Positions 34,332 through 49,300 of a DNA stretch of 64,000 nucleotides are shown in pieces. Numbering within the stretch: position 1 is the stretch's first letter; every line of letters begins with the position of its first letter. The DNA comes from Phytopythium helicoides (Eukaryota > Oomycota > Peronosporomycetes > Pythiales > Pythiaceae): assembly GCA_024867545.1 (NCBI GenBank), contig JANFNE010000031.1:310001-374000 (forward strand), given 5' to 3'. The notes below the pieces were generated by a model. The model worked only from the letters and a program-made list of their open reading frames with translations. It was not told where the DNA came from and made no database searches. The translations under genes were made by a program, and so were the position numbers.

Positions 34332-37300
34332 TTACGGGATATCAACTTCAATTGCAGACGCCGCTGCTAGCAACGCGGTCTCCGTTTCGGCGTCAAGTGC
34401 CTTGATGCTTAGCTCTTCTAGCTCCATATCATCCAATGCTGGCTCAGTTAGTGCTGCCTCAGTTGCAGCTACCAGAGCCTCCACAGCATCCTGAGCCTCT
34501 GCGCATATCTGCTTCGGCATTTCTCCATCTTCAAACGGGTCATATTCAGTGTCCACCGCATCGAAAACATCTACGTCGACATCATCTGATCTTGGTGTTA
34601 CTGAGACCGATATCTGGGCAGCTGAAACAAGTGCATCTACAGCATCAGCCACCTCTGGGTAAACTCTCGACTCATCAACGGAAATGTCAGCGCGTGACGA
34701 TAAAGCAAAATCCCTGCTTGAGTCTTCAAACGGGTCGTGAAATCCGAATTTATACAGATTTACAGCAGCGATAGCACGTTTAGAGTCGTTGGTAATATCC
34801 TTCACAGCATCAAACTCCTCCGCCACTGCTATGTCGACCACAGAAGCCAAAGCTTCAAGTGCATCAACCACCTCCGCGAATACAACATCAACGCCATGAT
34901 TCAAACCACCAATTTCCAAAATATCATGTCCATCGGCGTCAACGTAAAGATCTCCAGCATCCCCGTCCCTCTCAGTGCTTTCCACAACTGCACAATTCGT
35001 TTCCGAATCGTTCTCCTCCGTTACAAAAGCGACAACATTCACAATCCCAGATTTTTCAACATGTTCATCTGCCACTCCACATTCGACATCCAAGTCCACG
35101 GCTTCAACAGACTCGACAGAATCGACACGATCAGCAGCCTCGGCAACAACCGCCGACTCGACTGCTGCGACGACAGCTGCAACCACATCCGCACCCGCAT
35201 CCGCATCATCGTCGACCGGCACCTCCGACTCCAGTGCCGCCACGTCTTCTGCATACGCCGACTCGGCATCTGCCGTCTCCGCGTCCACGACATCGAACAC
35301 ACTCGCCGCATCGGCCTCGGCCTCAGCACCAGCTTCCGCCACCGCAGCAATCTCCACCCACGACGACTCGATCGTAGACACCAGAGCCTCCACCACATCC
35401 TCCACTTCTGCCAACACTACATCCTGCTCTGCCACGGCATCGGTCACTGCGGCATCCGCCGTCGCGACGGTATCGACAGACTCCACACACTCGACGGCTT
35501 CAACAGACTCGACAGAATCGACACGATCAGCAGCCTCGGCAACAACCGCCGACTCGACTGCTGCGACGACAGCCGCAACCACATCCGCACCCGCATCCGC
35601 ATCATCGTCGACCGGCACCTCCGACTCCAGTGCCGCCACGTCTTCTGCATACGCCGACTCGGCGTCTGCCGTCTCCGCGTCCACGACATCGAACACACTC
35701 GCCGCATCGGCCTCGGCCTCAGCACCAGCTTCCGCCACCGCAGCAATCTCCGCCCACGACGACTCGATCGTAGACACCAGAGCCTCCACCGCATCCTCCA
35801 CTTCTGCCAACACTACATCCTGCTCAGCCACGGCATCGGTCACTGCGGCATCCGCCGTCGCGACGGTATCGACAGACTCCACACACTCGACGGCTTCAAC
35901 AGACTCGACAGAATCGACAGACTCCACACACTCGACGGCTTCAACAGACTCGACAGAATCGACACGATCAGCAGCCTCGGCAACAACCGCCGACTCGACT
36001 GCTGCGACGACAGCCGCAACCACATCCGCACCCGCATCCGCATCATCGTCGACCGGCACCTCCGACTCCAGTGCCGCCACGTCTTCTGCATACGCCGACT
36101 CGGCATCTACCGTCTCCGCGTCCACGGCATCGACCACACTCGCCGCATCAGCCTCTGCAGCCAGCTTCCGCCACCGCAGCAGATCTCCGCACACGACGAC
36201 TCGATCGTGGACACCAGAGCCTCCACCGCATCCTCCACTTCTGCGAACACTACATCCTGCTCAGCCGCAGCAGCGGTCACTGCGGCATCGATCGTCGCGA
36301 CGGGATCGACAGACTCCACACACTCGACGGCTTCAACAGACTCGACAGACTCGACACGATCAGCAGCCTCGGCACTAACCGCCGACTCGACTGCTGCGAC
36401 GACAGCGGCAACCACATCTGCACCCGCATCCGCATCATCGTCGACCGGCACCTCCGACTCCAGTGCCGCCACGTCTTCTGCATACGCCGACTCGGCGTCT
36501 GCCGTCTCCGCGTCCACGGCATCGACCACACTTGCCGCATCAACCTCTGCAGCAGCTTCCGGCACCGCAGTGATCTCCGCACACGACGACTCGGTCGTAG
36601 ACACCAGCGCCTCCACCGCATCCTCCACTTCTGCGAACACTGCATCCTGCTCAGCCGCAGCAGCGGTCACTGCGGCATCGATCGTCGCGACGGGATCAAC
36701 AGACTCCACACACTCGACACGATCAGCAGCCTCGGCACTAACCGCCGACTCGACTGCTGCGACGACAGCGGCAACCACATCTGCATCCGCATCCGCATCA
36801 TCGTCGACCGGCACCTCCGACTCCAGTGCCGCCACGTCTTCTGCATACGCCGACTCGGCGTCTGCCGTCTCCGCGTCCACGGCATCGCCCACACTTGCCG
36901 CATCAACCTCTGCAGCAGCTTCCGGCACCGCAGTGATCTCCGCACACGACGACTCGGTCGTAGACACCAGCGCCTCCACCGCATCCTCCACTTCTGCGAA
37001 CACTGCATCCTGCTCAGCCGCGGCATCGGTCACTGCGGCATCCGCCGTCGCGACGGTATCGACAGACTCCACACACTCGACGGCTTCAACAGACTCGACA
37101 GAATCGACACGATCAGCAGCCTCGGCAACAACCGCCGACTCGACTGCTGCGACGACAGCCGCAACCACATCCGCACCCGCATCCGCATCATCGTCGACCG
37201 GCACCTCCGACTCCAGTGCCGCCACGTCTTCTGCATACGCCGACTCGGCGTCTGCCGTCTCCGCGTCCACGACATCGAACACACTCGCCGCATCGGCCTC

Positions 37301-40300
37301 GGCCTCAGCACCAGCTTCCGCCACCGCAGCAATCTCCGCCCACGACGACTCGATCGTGGACACCAGAGCCTCCACCGCATCCTCCACTTCTGCCAACACT
37401 ACATCCTGCTCTGCCACGGCATCGGTCACTGCGGCATCCGCCGTCGCGACGGTATCGACTGACTCCACACACTCGACGGCTTCAACAGACTCGACAGAAT
37501 CGACACGATCAGCAGCCTCGGCAACAACCGCCGACTCGACTGCTGCGACGACAGCGGCAACCACATCTGCATCCGCATCCGCATCATCGTCGACCGGCAC
37601 CTCCGACTCCAGTGCCGCCACGTCTTCTGCATACGCCGACTCGGCGTCTGCCGTCTCCGCGTCCACGGCATCGCCCACACTTGCCGCATCAACCTCTGCA
37701 GCAGCTTCCGGCACCGCAGTGATCTCCGCACACGACGACTCGGTCGTAGACACCAGCGCCTCCACCGCATCCTCCACTTCTGCGAACACTGCATCCTGCT
37801 CAGCCGCAGCAGCGGTCACTGCGGCATCGATCGTCGCGACGGGATCAACAGACTCCACACACTCGATGGCTTCAACAGACTCCACACACTCGACACGATC
37901 AGCAGCCTCGGCACTAACCGCCGACTCGACTGCTGCGACGACAGCGGCAACCACATCTGCATCCGCATCCGCATCATCGTCGACCGGCACCTCCGACTCC
38001 AGTGCCGCCACGTCTTCTGCATACGCCGACTCGGCGTCTGCCGTCTCCGCGTCCACGGCATCGCCCACACTTGCCGCATCAACCTCTGCAGCAGCTTCCG
38101 GCACCGCAGTGATCTCCGCACACGACGACTCGGTCGTAGACACCAGCGCCTCCACCGCATCCTCCACTTCTGCGAACACTGCATCCTGCTCAGCCGCAGC
38201 AGCGGTCACTGCGGCATCGATCGTCGCGACGGGATCAACAGACTCCACACACTCGATGGCTTCAACAGACTCCACACACTCGACACGATCAGCAGCCTCG
38301 GCACTAACCGCCGACTCGACTGCTGCGACGACAGCGGCAACCACATCTGCATCCGCATCCGCACCATCGTCGACCGGCACCTCCGACTCCAGTGCCGCCA
38401 CGTCTTCTGCATACGCCGACTCGGCGTCTGCCGTCTCCGCGTCCACGGCATCGCCCACACTTGCCGCATCAACCTCTGCAGCAGCTTCCGGCACCGCAGT
38501 GATCTCCGCACACGACGACTCGGTCGTAGACACCAGCGCCTCCACCGCATCCTCCACTTCTGCGAACACTGCATCCTGCTCAGCCGCAGCAGCGGTCACT
38601 GCGGCATCGATCGTCGCGACGGGATCAACAGACTCCACACACTCGATGGCTTCAACAGACTCCACACACTCGACACGATCAGCAGCCTCGGCACTAACCG
38701 CCGACTCGACTGCTGCGACGACAGCGGCAACCACATCTGCATCCGCATCCGCATCATCGTCGACCGGCACCTCCGACTCCAGTGCCGCCACGTCTTCTGC
38801 ATACGCCGACTCGGCGTCTGCCGTCTCCGCGTCCACGGCATCGCCCACACTTGCCGCATCAACCTCTGCAGCAGCTTCCGGCACCGCAGTGATCTCCGCA
38901 CACGACGACTCGGTCGTAGACACCAGCGCCTCCACCGCATCCTCCACTTCTGCGAACACTGCATCCTGCTCAGCCGCAGCAGCGGTCACTGCGGCATCGA
39001 TCGTCGCGACGGGATCAACAGACTCCACACACTCGATGGCTTCAACAGACTCCACACACTCGACACGATCAGCAGCCTCGGCACTAACCGCCGACTCGAC
39101 TGCTGCGACGACAGCGGCAACCACATCTGCATCCGCATCCGCATCATCGTCGACCGGCACCTCCGACTCCAGTGCCGCCACGTCTTCTGCATACGCCGAC
39201 TCGGCGTCTGCCGTCTCCGCGTCCACGGCATCGCCCACACTTGCCGCATCAACCTCTGCAGCAGCTTCCGGCACCGCAGTGATCTCCGCACACGACGACT
39301 CGGTCGTAGACACCAGCGCCTCCACCGCATCCTCCACTTCTGCGAACACTGCATCCTGCTCAGCCGCAGCAGCGGTCACTGCGGCATCGATCGTCGCGAC
39401 GGGATCAACAGACTCCACACACTCGATGGCTTCAACAGACTCCACACACTCGACACGATCAGCAGCCTCGGCACTAACCGCCGACTCGACTGCTGCGACG
39501 ACAGCGGCAACCACATCTGCATCCGCATCCGCATCATCGTCGACCGGCACCTCCGACTCCAGTGCCGCCACGTCTTCTGCATACGCCGACTCGGCGTCTG
39601 CCGTCTCCGCGTCCACGGCATCGCCCACACTTGCCGCATCAACCTCTGCAGCAGCTTCCGGCACCGCAGTGATCTCCGCACACGACGACTCGGTCGTAGA
39701 CACCAGCGCCTCCACCGCATCCTCCACTTCTGCGAACACTGCATCCTGCTCAGCCGCAGCAGCGGTCACTGCGGCATCGATCGTCGCGACGGGATCAACA
39801 GACTCCACACACTCGATGGCTTCAACAGACTCCACACACTCGACACGATCAGCAGCCTCGGCACTAACCGCCGACTCGACTGCTGCGACGACAGCGGCAA
39901 CCACATCTGCATCCGCATCCGCATCATCGTCGACCGGCACCTCCGACTCCAGTGCCGCCACGTCTTCTGCATACGCCGACTCGGCGTCTGCCGTCTCCGC
40001 GTCCACGGCATCGCCCACACTTGCCGCATCAACCTCTGCAGCAGCTTCCGGCACCGCAGTGATCTCCGCACACGACGACTCGGTCGTAGACACCAGCGCC
40101 TCCACCGCATCCTCCACTTCTGCGAACACTGCATCCTGCTCAGCCGCAGCAGCGGTCACTGCGGCATCGATCGTCGCGACGGGATCAACAGACTCCACAC
40201 ACTCGATGGCTTCAACAGACTCCACACACTCGATGGCTTCAACAGACTCCACACACTCGACACGATCAGCAGCCTCGGCACTAACCGCCGACTCGACTGC

Positions 40301-43300
40301 TGCGACGACAGCGGCAACCACATCTGCATCCGCATCCGCATCATCGTCGACCGGCACCTCCGACTCCAGTGCCGCCACGTCTTCTGCATACGCCGACTCG
40401 GCGTCTGCCGTCTCCGCGTCCACGGCATCGCCCACACTTGCCGCATCAACCTCTGCAGCAGCTTCCGGCACCGCAGTGATCTCCGCACACGACGACTCGG
40501 TCGTAGACACCAGCGCCTCCACCGCATCCTCCACTTCTGCGAACACTGCATCCTGCTCAGCCGCAGCAGCGGTCACTGCGGCATCGATCGTCGCGACGGG
40601 ATCAACAGACTCCACACACTCGATGGCTTCAACAGACTCCACACACTCGATGGCTTCAACAGACTCCACACACTCGACACGATCAGCAGCCTCGGCACTA
40701 ACCGCCGACTCGACTGCTGCGACGACAGCGGCAACCACATCTGCATCCGCATCCGCATCATCGTCGACCGGCACCTCCGACTCCAGTGCCGCCACGTCTT
40801 CTGCATACGCCGACTCGGCGTCTGCCGTCTCCGCGTCCACGGCATCGCCCACACTTGCCGCATCAACCTCTGCAGCAGCTTCCGGCACCGCAGTGATCTC
40901 CGCACACGACGACTCGGTCGTAGACACCAGCGCCTCCACCGCATCCTCCACTTCTGCGAACACTGCATCCTGCTCAGCCGCAGCAGCGGTCACTGCGGCA
41001 TCGATCGTCGCGACGGGATCAACAGACTCCACACACTCGATGGCTTCAACAGACTCCACACACTCGATGGCTTCAACAGACTCCACACACTCGACACGAT
41101 CAGCAGCCTCGGCACTAACCGCCGACTCGACTGCTGCGACGACAGCGGCAACCACATCTGCATCCGCATCCGCATCATCGTCGACCGGCACCTCCGACTC
41201 CAGTGCCGCCACGTCTTCTGCATACGCCGACTCGGCGTCTGCCGTCTCCGCGTCCACGGCATCGCCCACACTTGCCGCATCAACCTCTGCAGCAGCTTCC
41301 GGCACCGCAGTGATCTCCGCACACGACGACTCGGTCGTAGACACCAGCGCCTCCACCGCATCCTCCACTTCTGCGAACACTGCATCCTGCTCAGCCGCAG
41401 CAGCGGTCACTGCGGCATCGATCGTCGCGACGGGATCAACAGACTCCACACACTCGATTCAGACTCCACACACTCGATGGCTTCAACAGACTCCACACAC
41501 TCGACACGATCAGCAGCCTCGGCACTAACCGCCGACTCGACTGCTGCGACGACAGCGGCAACCACATCTGCATCCGCATCCGCATCATCGTCGACCGGCA
41601 CCTCCGACTCCAGTGCCGCCACGTCTTCTGCATACGCCGACTCGGCGTCTGCCGTCTCCGCGTCCACGGCATCGCCCACACTTGCCGCATCAACCTCTGC
41701 AGCAGCTTCCGGCACCGCAGTGATCTCCGCACACGACGACTCGGTCGTAGACACCAGCGCCTCCACCGCATCCTCCACTTCTGCGAACACTGCATCCTGC
41801 TCAGCCGCAGCAGCGGTCACTGCGGCATCGATCGTCGCGACGGGATCAACAGACTCCACACACTCGATGGCTTCAACAGACTCCACACACTCGACACGAT
41901 CAGCAGCCTCGGCACTAACCGCCGACTCGACTGCTGCGACGACAGCGGCAACCACATCTGCATCCGCATCCGCATCATCGTCGACCGGCACCTCCGACTC
42001 CAGTGCCGCCACGTCTTCTGCATACGCCGACTCGGCGTCTGCCGTCTCCGCGTCCACGGCATCGCCCACACTTGCCGCATCAACCTCTGCAGCAGCTTCC
42101 GGCACCGCAGTGATCTCCGCACACGACGACTCGGTCGTAGACACCAGCGCCTCCACCGCATCCTCCACTTCTGCGAACACTGCATCCTGCTCAGCCGCAG
42201 CAGCGGTCACTGCGGCATCGATCGTCGCGACGGGATCAACAGACTCCACACACTCGATGGCTTCAACAGACTCCACACACTCGACACGATCAGCAGCCTC
42301 GGCACTAACCGCCGACTCGACTGCTGCGACGACAGCGGCAACCACATCTGCATCCGCATCCGCATCATCGTCGACCGGCACCTCCGACTCCAGTGCCGCC
42401 ACGTCTTCTGCATACGCCGACTCGGCGTCTGCCGTCTCCGCGTCCACGGCATCGCCCACACTTGCCGCATCAACCTCTGCAGCAGCTTCCGGCACCGCAG
42501 TGATCTCCGCACACGACGACTCGGTCGTAGACACCAGCGCCTCCACCGCATCCTCCACTTCTGCGAACACTGCATCCTGCTCAGCCGCAGCAGCGGTCAC
42601 TGCGGCATCGATCGTCGCGACGGGATCAACAGACTCCACACACTCGATGGCTTCAACAGACTCCACACACTCGACACGATCAGCAGCCTCGGCACTAACC
42701 GCCGACTCGACTGCTGCGACGACAGCGGCAACCACATCTGCATCCGCATCCGCATCATCGTCGACCGGCACCTCCGACTCCAGTGCCGCCACGTCTTCTG
42801 CATACGCCGACTCGGCGTCTGCCGTCTCCGCGTCCACGGCATCGCCCACACTTGCCGCATCAACCTCTGCAGCAGCTTCCGGCACCGCAGTGATCTCCGC
42901 ACACGACGACTCGGTCGTAGACACCAGAGCCTCCACCACATCCTCCACTTCTGCCAACACTGCATCCTGCTCTGCCACGGCATCGGTCACTGCGGCATCC
43001 GCCGTCGCGACGGTATCGACAGACTCCACACACTCGACGGCTTCAACAGACTCGACAGAATCGACAGACTCCACACACTCGACGGCTTCAACAGACTCGA
43101 CAGAATCGACACGATCAGCAGCCTCGGCAACAACCGCCGACTCGACTGCTGCGACGACAGCCGCAACCACATCCGCACCCGCATCCGCATCATCGTCGAC
43201 CGGCACCTCCGACTCCAGTGCCGCCACGTCTTCTGCATACGCCGACTCGGCGTCTGCCGTCTCCGCGTCCACGACATCGAACACACTCGCCGCATCGGCC

Positions 43301-46300
43301 TCGGCCTCAGCACCAGCTTCCGCCACCGCAGCAATCTCCGCCCACGACGACTCGATCGTAGACACCAGAGCCTCCACCACATCCTCCACTTCTGCCAACA
43401 CTGCATCCTGCTCAGCCACGGCATCGGTCACTGCGGCATCGATCGTCGCGACGGGATCAACAGACTCCACACACTCGATGGCTTCAACAGACTCCACACA
43501 CTCGACACGATCAGCAGCCTCGGCACTAACCGCCGACTCGACTGCTGCGACGACAGCGGCAACCACATCTGCATCCGCATCCGCACCATCGTCGACCGGC
43601 ACCTCCGACTCCAGTGCCGCCACGTCTTCTGCATACGCCGACTCGGCGTCTGCCGTCTCCGCGTCCACGGCATCGCCCACACTTGCCGCATCAACCTCTG
43701 CAGCAGCTTCCGGCACCGCAGTGATCTCCGCACACGACGACTCGGTCGTAGACACCAGCGCCTCCACCGCATCCTCCACTTCTGCGAACACTGCATCCTG
43801 CTCAGCCGCAGCAGCGGTCACTGCGGCATCGATCGTCGCGACGGGATCAACAGACTCCACACACTCGATGGCTTCAACAGACTCCACACACTCGACACGA
43901 TCAGCAGCCTCGGCACTAACCGCCGACTCGACTGCTGCGACGACAGCGGCAACCACATCTGCATCCGCATCCGCACCATCGTCGACCGGCACCTCCGACT
44001 CCAGTGCCGCCACGTCTTCTGCATACGCCGACTCGGCGTCTGCCGTCTCCGCGTCCACGGCATCGCCCACACTTGCCGCATCAACCTCTGCAGCAGCTTC
44101 CGGCACCGCAGTGATCTCCGCACACGACGACTCGGTCGTAGACACCAGCGCCTCCACCGCATCCTCCACTTCTGCGAACACTGCATCCTGCTCAGCCGCA
44201 GCAGCGGTCACTGCGGCATCGATCGTCGCGACGGGATCAACAGACTCCACACACTCGATGGCTTCAACAGACTCCACACACTCGACACGATCAGCAGCCT
44301 CGGCACTAACCGCCGACTCGACTGCTGCGACGACAGCGGCAACCACATCTGCATCCGCATCCGCACCATCGTCGACCGGCACCTCCGACTCCAGTGCCGC
44401 CACGTCTTCTGCATACGCCGACTCGGCGTCTGCCGTCTCCGCGTCCACGGCATCGCCCACACTTGCCGCATCAACCTCTGCAGCAGCTTCCGGCACCGCA
44501 GTGATCTCCGCACACGACGACTCGGTCGTAGACACCAGCGCCTCCACCGCATCCTCCACTTCTGCGAACACTGCATCCTGCTCAGCCGCAGCAGCGGTCA
44601 CTGCGGCATCGATCGTCGCGACGGGATCAACAGACTCCACACACTCGATGGCTTCAACAGACTCCACACACTCGACACGATCAGCAGCCTCGGCACTAAC
44701 CGCCGACTCGACTGCTGCGACGACAGCGGCAACCACATCTGCATCCGCATCCGCACCATCGTCGACCGGCACCTCCGACTCCAGTGCCGCCACGTCTTCT
44801 GCATACGCCGACTCGGCGTCTGCCGTCTCCGCGTCCACGGCATCGCCCACACTTGCCGCATCAACCTCTGCAGCAGCTTCCGGCACCGCAGTGATCTCCG
44901 CACACGACGACTCGGTCGTAGACACCAGCGCCTCCACCGCATCCTCCACTTCTGCGAACACTGCATCCTGCTCAGCCGCAGCAGCGGTCACTGCGGCATC
45001 GATCGTCGCGACGGGATCAACAGACTCCACACACTCGATGGCTTCAACAGACTCCACACACTCGACACGATCAGCAGCCTCGGCACTAACCGCCGACTCG
45101 ACTGCTGCGACGACAGCGGCAACCACATCTGCATCCGCATCCGCACCATCGTCGACCGGCACCTCCGACTCCAGTGCCGCCACGTCTTCTGCATACGCCG
45201 ACTCGGCGTCTGCCGTCTCCGCGTCCACGGCATCGCCCACACTTGCCGCATCAACCTCTGCAGCAGCTTCCGGCACCGCAGTGATCTCCGCACACGACGA
45301 CTCGGTCGTAGACACCAGCGCCTCCACCGCATCCTCCACTTCTGCGAACACTGCATCCTGCTCAGCCGCAGCAGCGGTCACTGCGGCATCGATCGTCGCG
45401 ACGGGATCAACAGACTCCACACACTCGACGGCTTCAACAGACTCGACAGAATCGACACGATCAGCAGCCTCGGCAACAACCGCCGACTCGACTGCTGCGA
45501 CGACAGCCGCAACCACATCCGCACCCGCATCCGCATCATCGTCGACCGGCACCTCCGACTCCAGTGCCGCCACGTCTTCTGCATACGCCGACTCGGCGTC
45601 TGCCGTCTCCGCGTCCACGACATCGAACACACTCGCCGCATCGGCCTCGGCCTCAGCACCAGCTTCCGCCACCGCAGCAATCTCCGCCCACGACGACTCG
45701 ATCGTAGACACCAAAGCCTCCACCACATCCTCCACTTCTGCCAACACTGCATCCTGCTCAGCCACGGCATCGGTCACTGCGGCATCCGCCGTCGCGACGG
45801 TATCGACAGACTCCACACACTCGACGGCTTCAACAGACTCGACAGAATCGACAGACTCCACACACTCGACGGCTTCAACAGACTCGACAGAATCGACACG
45901 ATCAGCAGCCTCGGCAACAACCGCCGACTCGACTGCTGCGACGACAGCGGCAACCACATCTGCATCCGCATCCGCATCATCGTCGACCGGCACCTCCGAC
46001 TCCAGTGCCGCCACGTCTTCTGCATACGCCGACTCGGCGTCTGCCGTCTCCGCGTCCACGGCATCGCCCACACTTGCCGCATCAACCTCTGCAGCAGCTT
46101 CCGGCACCGCAGTGATCTCCGCACACGACGACTCGGTCGTAGACACCAGCGCCTCCACCGCATCCTCCACTTCTGCGAACACTGCATCCTGCTCAGCCGC
46201 AGCAGCGGTCACTGCGGCATCGATCGTCGCGACGGGATCAACAGACTCCACACACTCGATGGCTTCAACAGACTCCACACACTCGACACGATCAGCAGCC

Positions 46301-49300
46301 TCGGCACTAACCGCCGACTCGACTGCTGCGACGACAGCGGCAACCACATCTGCATCCGCATCCGCATCATCGTCGACCGGCACCTCCGACTCCAGTGCCG
46401 CCACGTCTTCTGCATACGCCGACTCGGCGTCTGCCGTCTCCGCGTCCACGGCATCGCCCACACTTGCCGCATCAACCTCTGCAGCAGCTTCCGGCACCGC
46501 AGTGATCTCCGCACACGACGACTCGGTCGTAGACACCAGCGCCTCCACCGCATCCTCCACTTCTGCGAACACTGCATCCTGCTCAGCCGCAGCAGCGGTC
46601 ACTGCGGCATCGATCGTCGCGACGGGATCAACAGACTCCACACACTCGATGGCTTCAACAGACTCCACACACTCGACACGATCAGCAGCCTCGGCACTAA
46701 CCGCCGACTCGACTGCTGCGACGACAGCGGCAACCACATCTGCATCCGCATCCGCATCATCGTCGACCGGCACCTCCGACTCCAGTGCCGCCACGTCTTC
46801 TGCATACGCCGACTCGGCGTCTGCCGTCTCCGCGTCCACGGCATCGCCCACACTTGCCGCATCAACCTCTGCAGCAGCTTCCGGCACCGCAGTGATCTCC
46901 GCACACGACGACTCGGTCGTAGACACCAGCGCCTCCACCGCATCCTCCACTTCTGCGAACACTGCATCCTGCTCAGCCGCAGCAGCGGTCACTGCGGCAT
47001 CGATCGTCGCGACGGGATCAACAGACTCCACACACTCGATGGCTTCAACAGACTCCACACACTCGACACGATCAGCAGCCTCGGCACTAACCGCCGACTC
47101 GACTGCTGCGACGACAGCGGCAACCACATCTGCATCCGCATCCGCATCATCGTCGACCGGCACCTCCGACTCCAGTGCCGCCACGTCTTCTGCATACGCC
47201 GACTCGGCGTCTGCCGTCTCCGCGTCCACGGCATCGCCCACACTTGCCGCATCAACCTCTGCAGCAGCTTCCGGCACCGCAGTGATCTCCGCACACGACG
47301 ACTCGGTCGTAGACACCAGCGCCTCCACCGCATCCTCCACTTCTGCGAACACTGCATCCTGCTCAGCCGCAGCAGCGGTCACTGCGGCATCGATCGTCGC
47401 GACGGGATCAACAGACTCCACACACTCGATGGCTTCAACAGACTCCACACACTCGACACGATCAGCAGCCTCGGCACTAACCGCCGACTCGACTGCTGCG
47501 ACGACAGCGGCAACCACATCTGCATCCGCATCCGCATCATCGTCGACCGGCACCTCCGACTCCAGTGCCGCCACGTCTTCTGCATACGCCGACTCGGCGT
47601 CTGCCGTCTCCGCGTCCACGGCATCGCCCACACTTGCCGCATCAACCTCTGCAGCAGCTTCCGGCACCGCAGTGATCTCCGCACACGACGACTCGGTCGT
47701 AGACACCAGCGCCTCCACCGCATCCTCCACTTCTGCGAACACTGCATCCTGCTCAGCCGCAGCAGCGGTCACTGCGGCATCGATCGTCGCGACGGGATCA
47801 ACAGACTCCACACACTCGATGGCTTCAACAGACTCCACACACTCGACACGATCAGCAGCCTCGGCACTAACCGCCGACTCGACTGCTGCGACGACAGCGG
47901 CAACCACATCTGCATCCGCATCCGCATCATCGTCGACCGGCACCTCCGACTCCAGTGCCGCCACGTCTTCTGCATACGCCGACTCGGCGTCTGCCGTCTC
48001 CGCGTCCACGACATCGAACACACTCGCCGCATCGGCCTCGGCCTCAGCACCAGCTTCCGCCACCGCAGCAATCTCCGCCCACGACGACTCGATCGTAGAC
48101 ACCAGAGCCTCCACCGCATCCTCCACTTCTGCCAACACTGCATCCTGCTCTGCCACGGCATCGGTCACTGCGGCATCCGCCGTCGCGACGGTATCGACAG
48201 ACTCCACACACTCGACGGCTTCAACAGACTCGACAGAATCGACACGATCAGCAGCCTCGGCAACAACCGCCGACTCGACTGCTGCGACGACAGCCGCAAC
48301 CACATCCGCACCCGCATCCGCATCATCGTCGACCGGCACCTCCGACTCCAGTGCCGCCACGTCTTCTGCATACGCCGACTCGGCGTCTGCCGTCTCCGCG
48401 TCCACGACATCGAACACACTTGCCGCATCAACCTCTGCAGCAGCTTCCGGCACCGCAGTGATCTCCGCACACGACGACTCGGTCGTAGACACCAGCGCCT
48501 CCACCGCATCCTCCACTTCTGCGAACACTGCATCCTGCTCAGCCGCAGCAGCGGTCACTGCGGCATCGATCGTCGCGACGGGATCAACAGACTCCACACA
48601 CTCGATGGCTTCAACAGACTCCACACACTCGACACGATCAGCAGCCTCGGCACTAACCGCCGACTCGACTGCTGCGACGACAGCGGCAACCACATCTGCA
48701 TCCGCATCCGCATCATCGTCGACCGGCACCTCCGACTCCAGTGCCGCCACGTCTTCTGCATACGCCGACTCGGCGTCTGCCGTCTCCGCGTCCACGGCAT
48801 CGCCCACACTTGCCGCATCAACCTCTGCAGCAGCTTCCGGCACCGCAGTGATCTCCGCACACGACGACTCGGTCGTAGACACCAGCGCCTCCACCGCATC
48901 CTCCACTTCTGCGAACACTGCATCCTGCTCAGCCGCAGCAGCGGTCACTGCGGCATCGATCGTCGCGACGGGATCAACAGACTCCACACACTCGATGGCT
49001 TCAACAGACTCCACACACTCGACACGATCAGCAGCCTCGGCACTAACCGCCGACTCGACTGCTGCGACGACAGCGGCAACCACATCTGCATCCGCATCCG
49101 CACCATCGTCGACCGGCACCTCCGACTCCAGTGCCGCCACGTCTTCTGCATACGCCGACTCGGCGTCTGCCGTCTCCGCGTCCACGGCATCGCCCACACT
49201 TGCCGCATCAACCTCTGCAGCAGCTTCCGGCACCGCAGTGATCTCCGCACACGACGACTCGGTCGTAGACACCAGCGCCTCCACCGCATCCTCCACTTCT

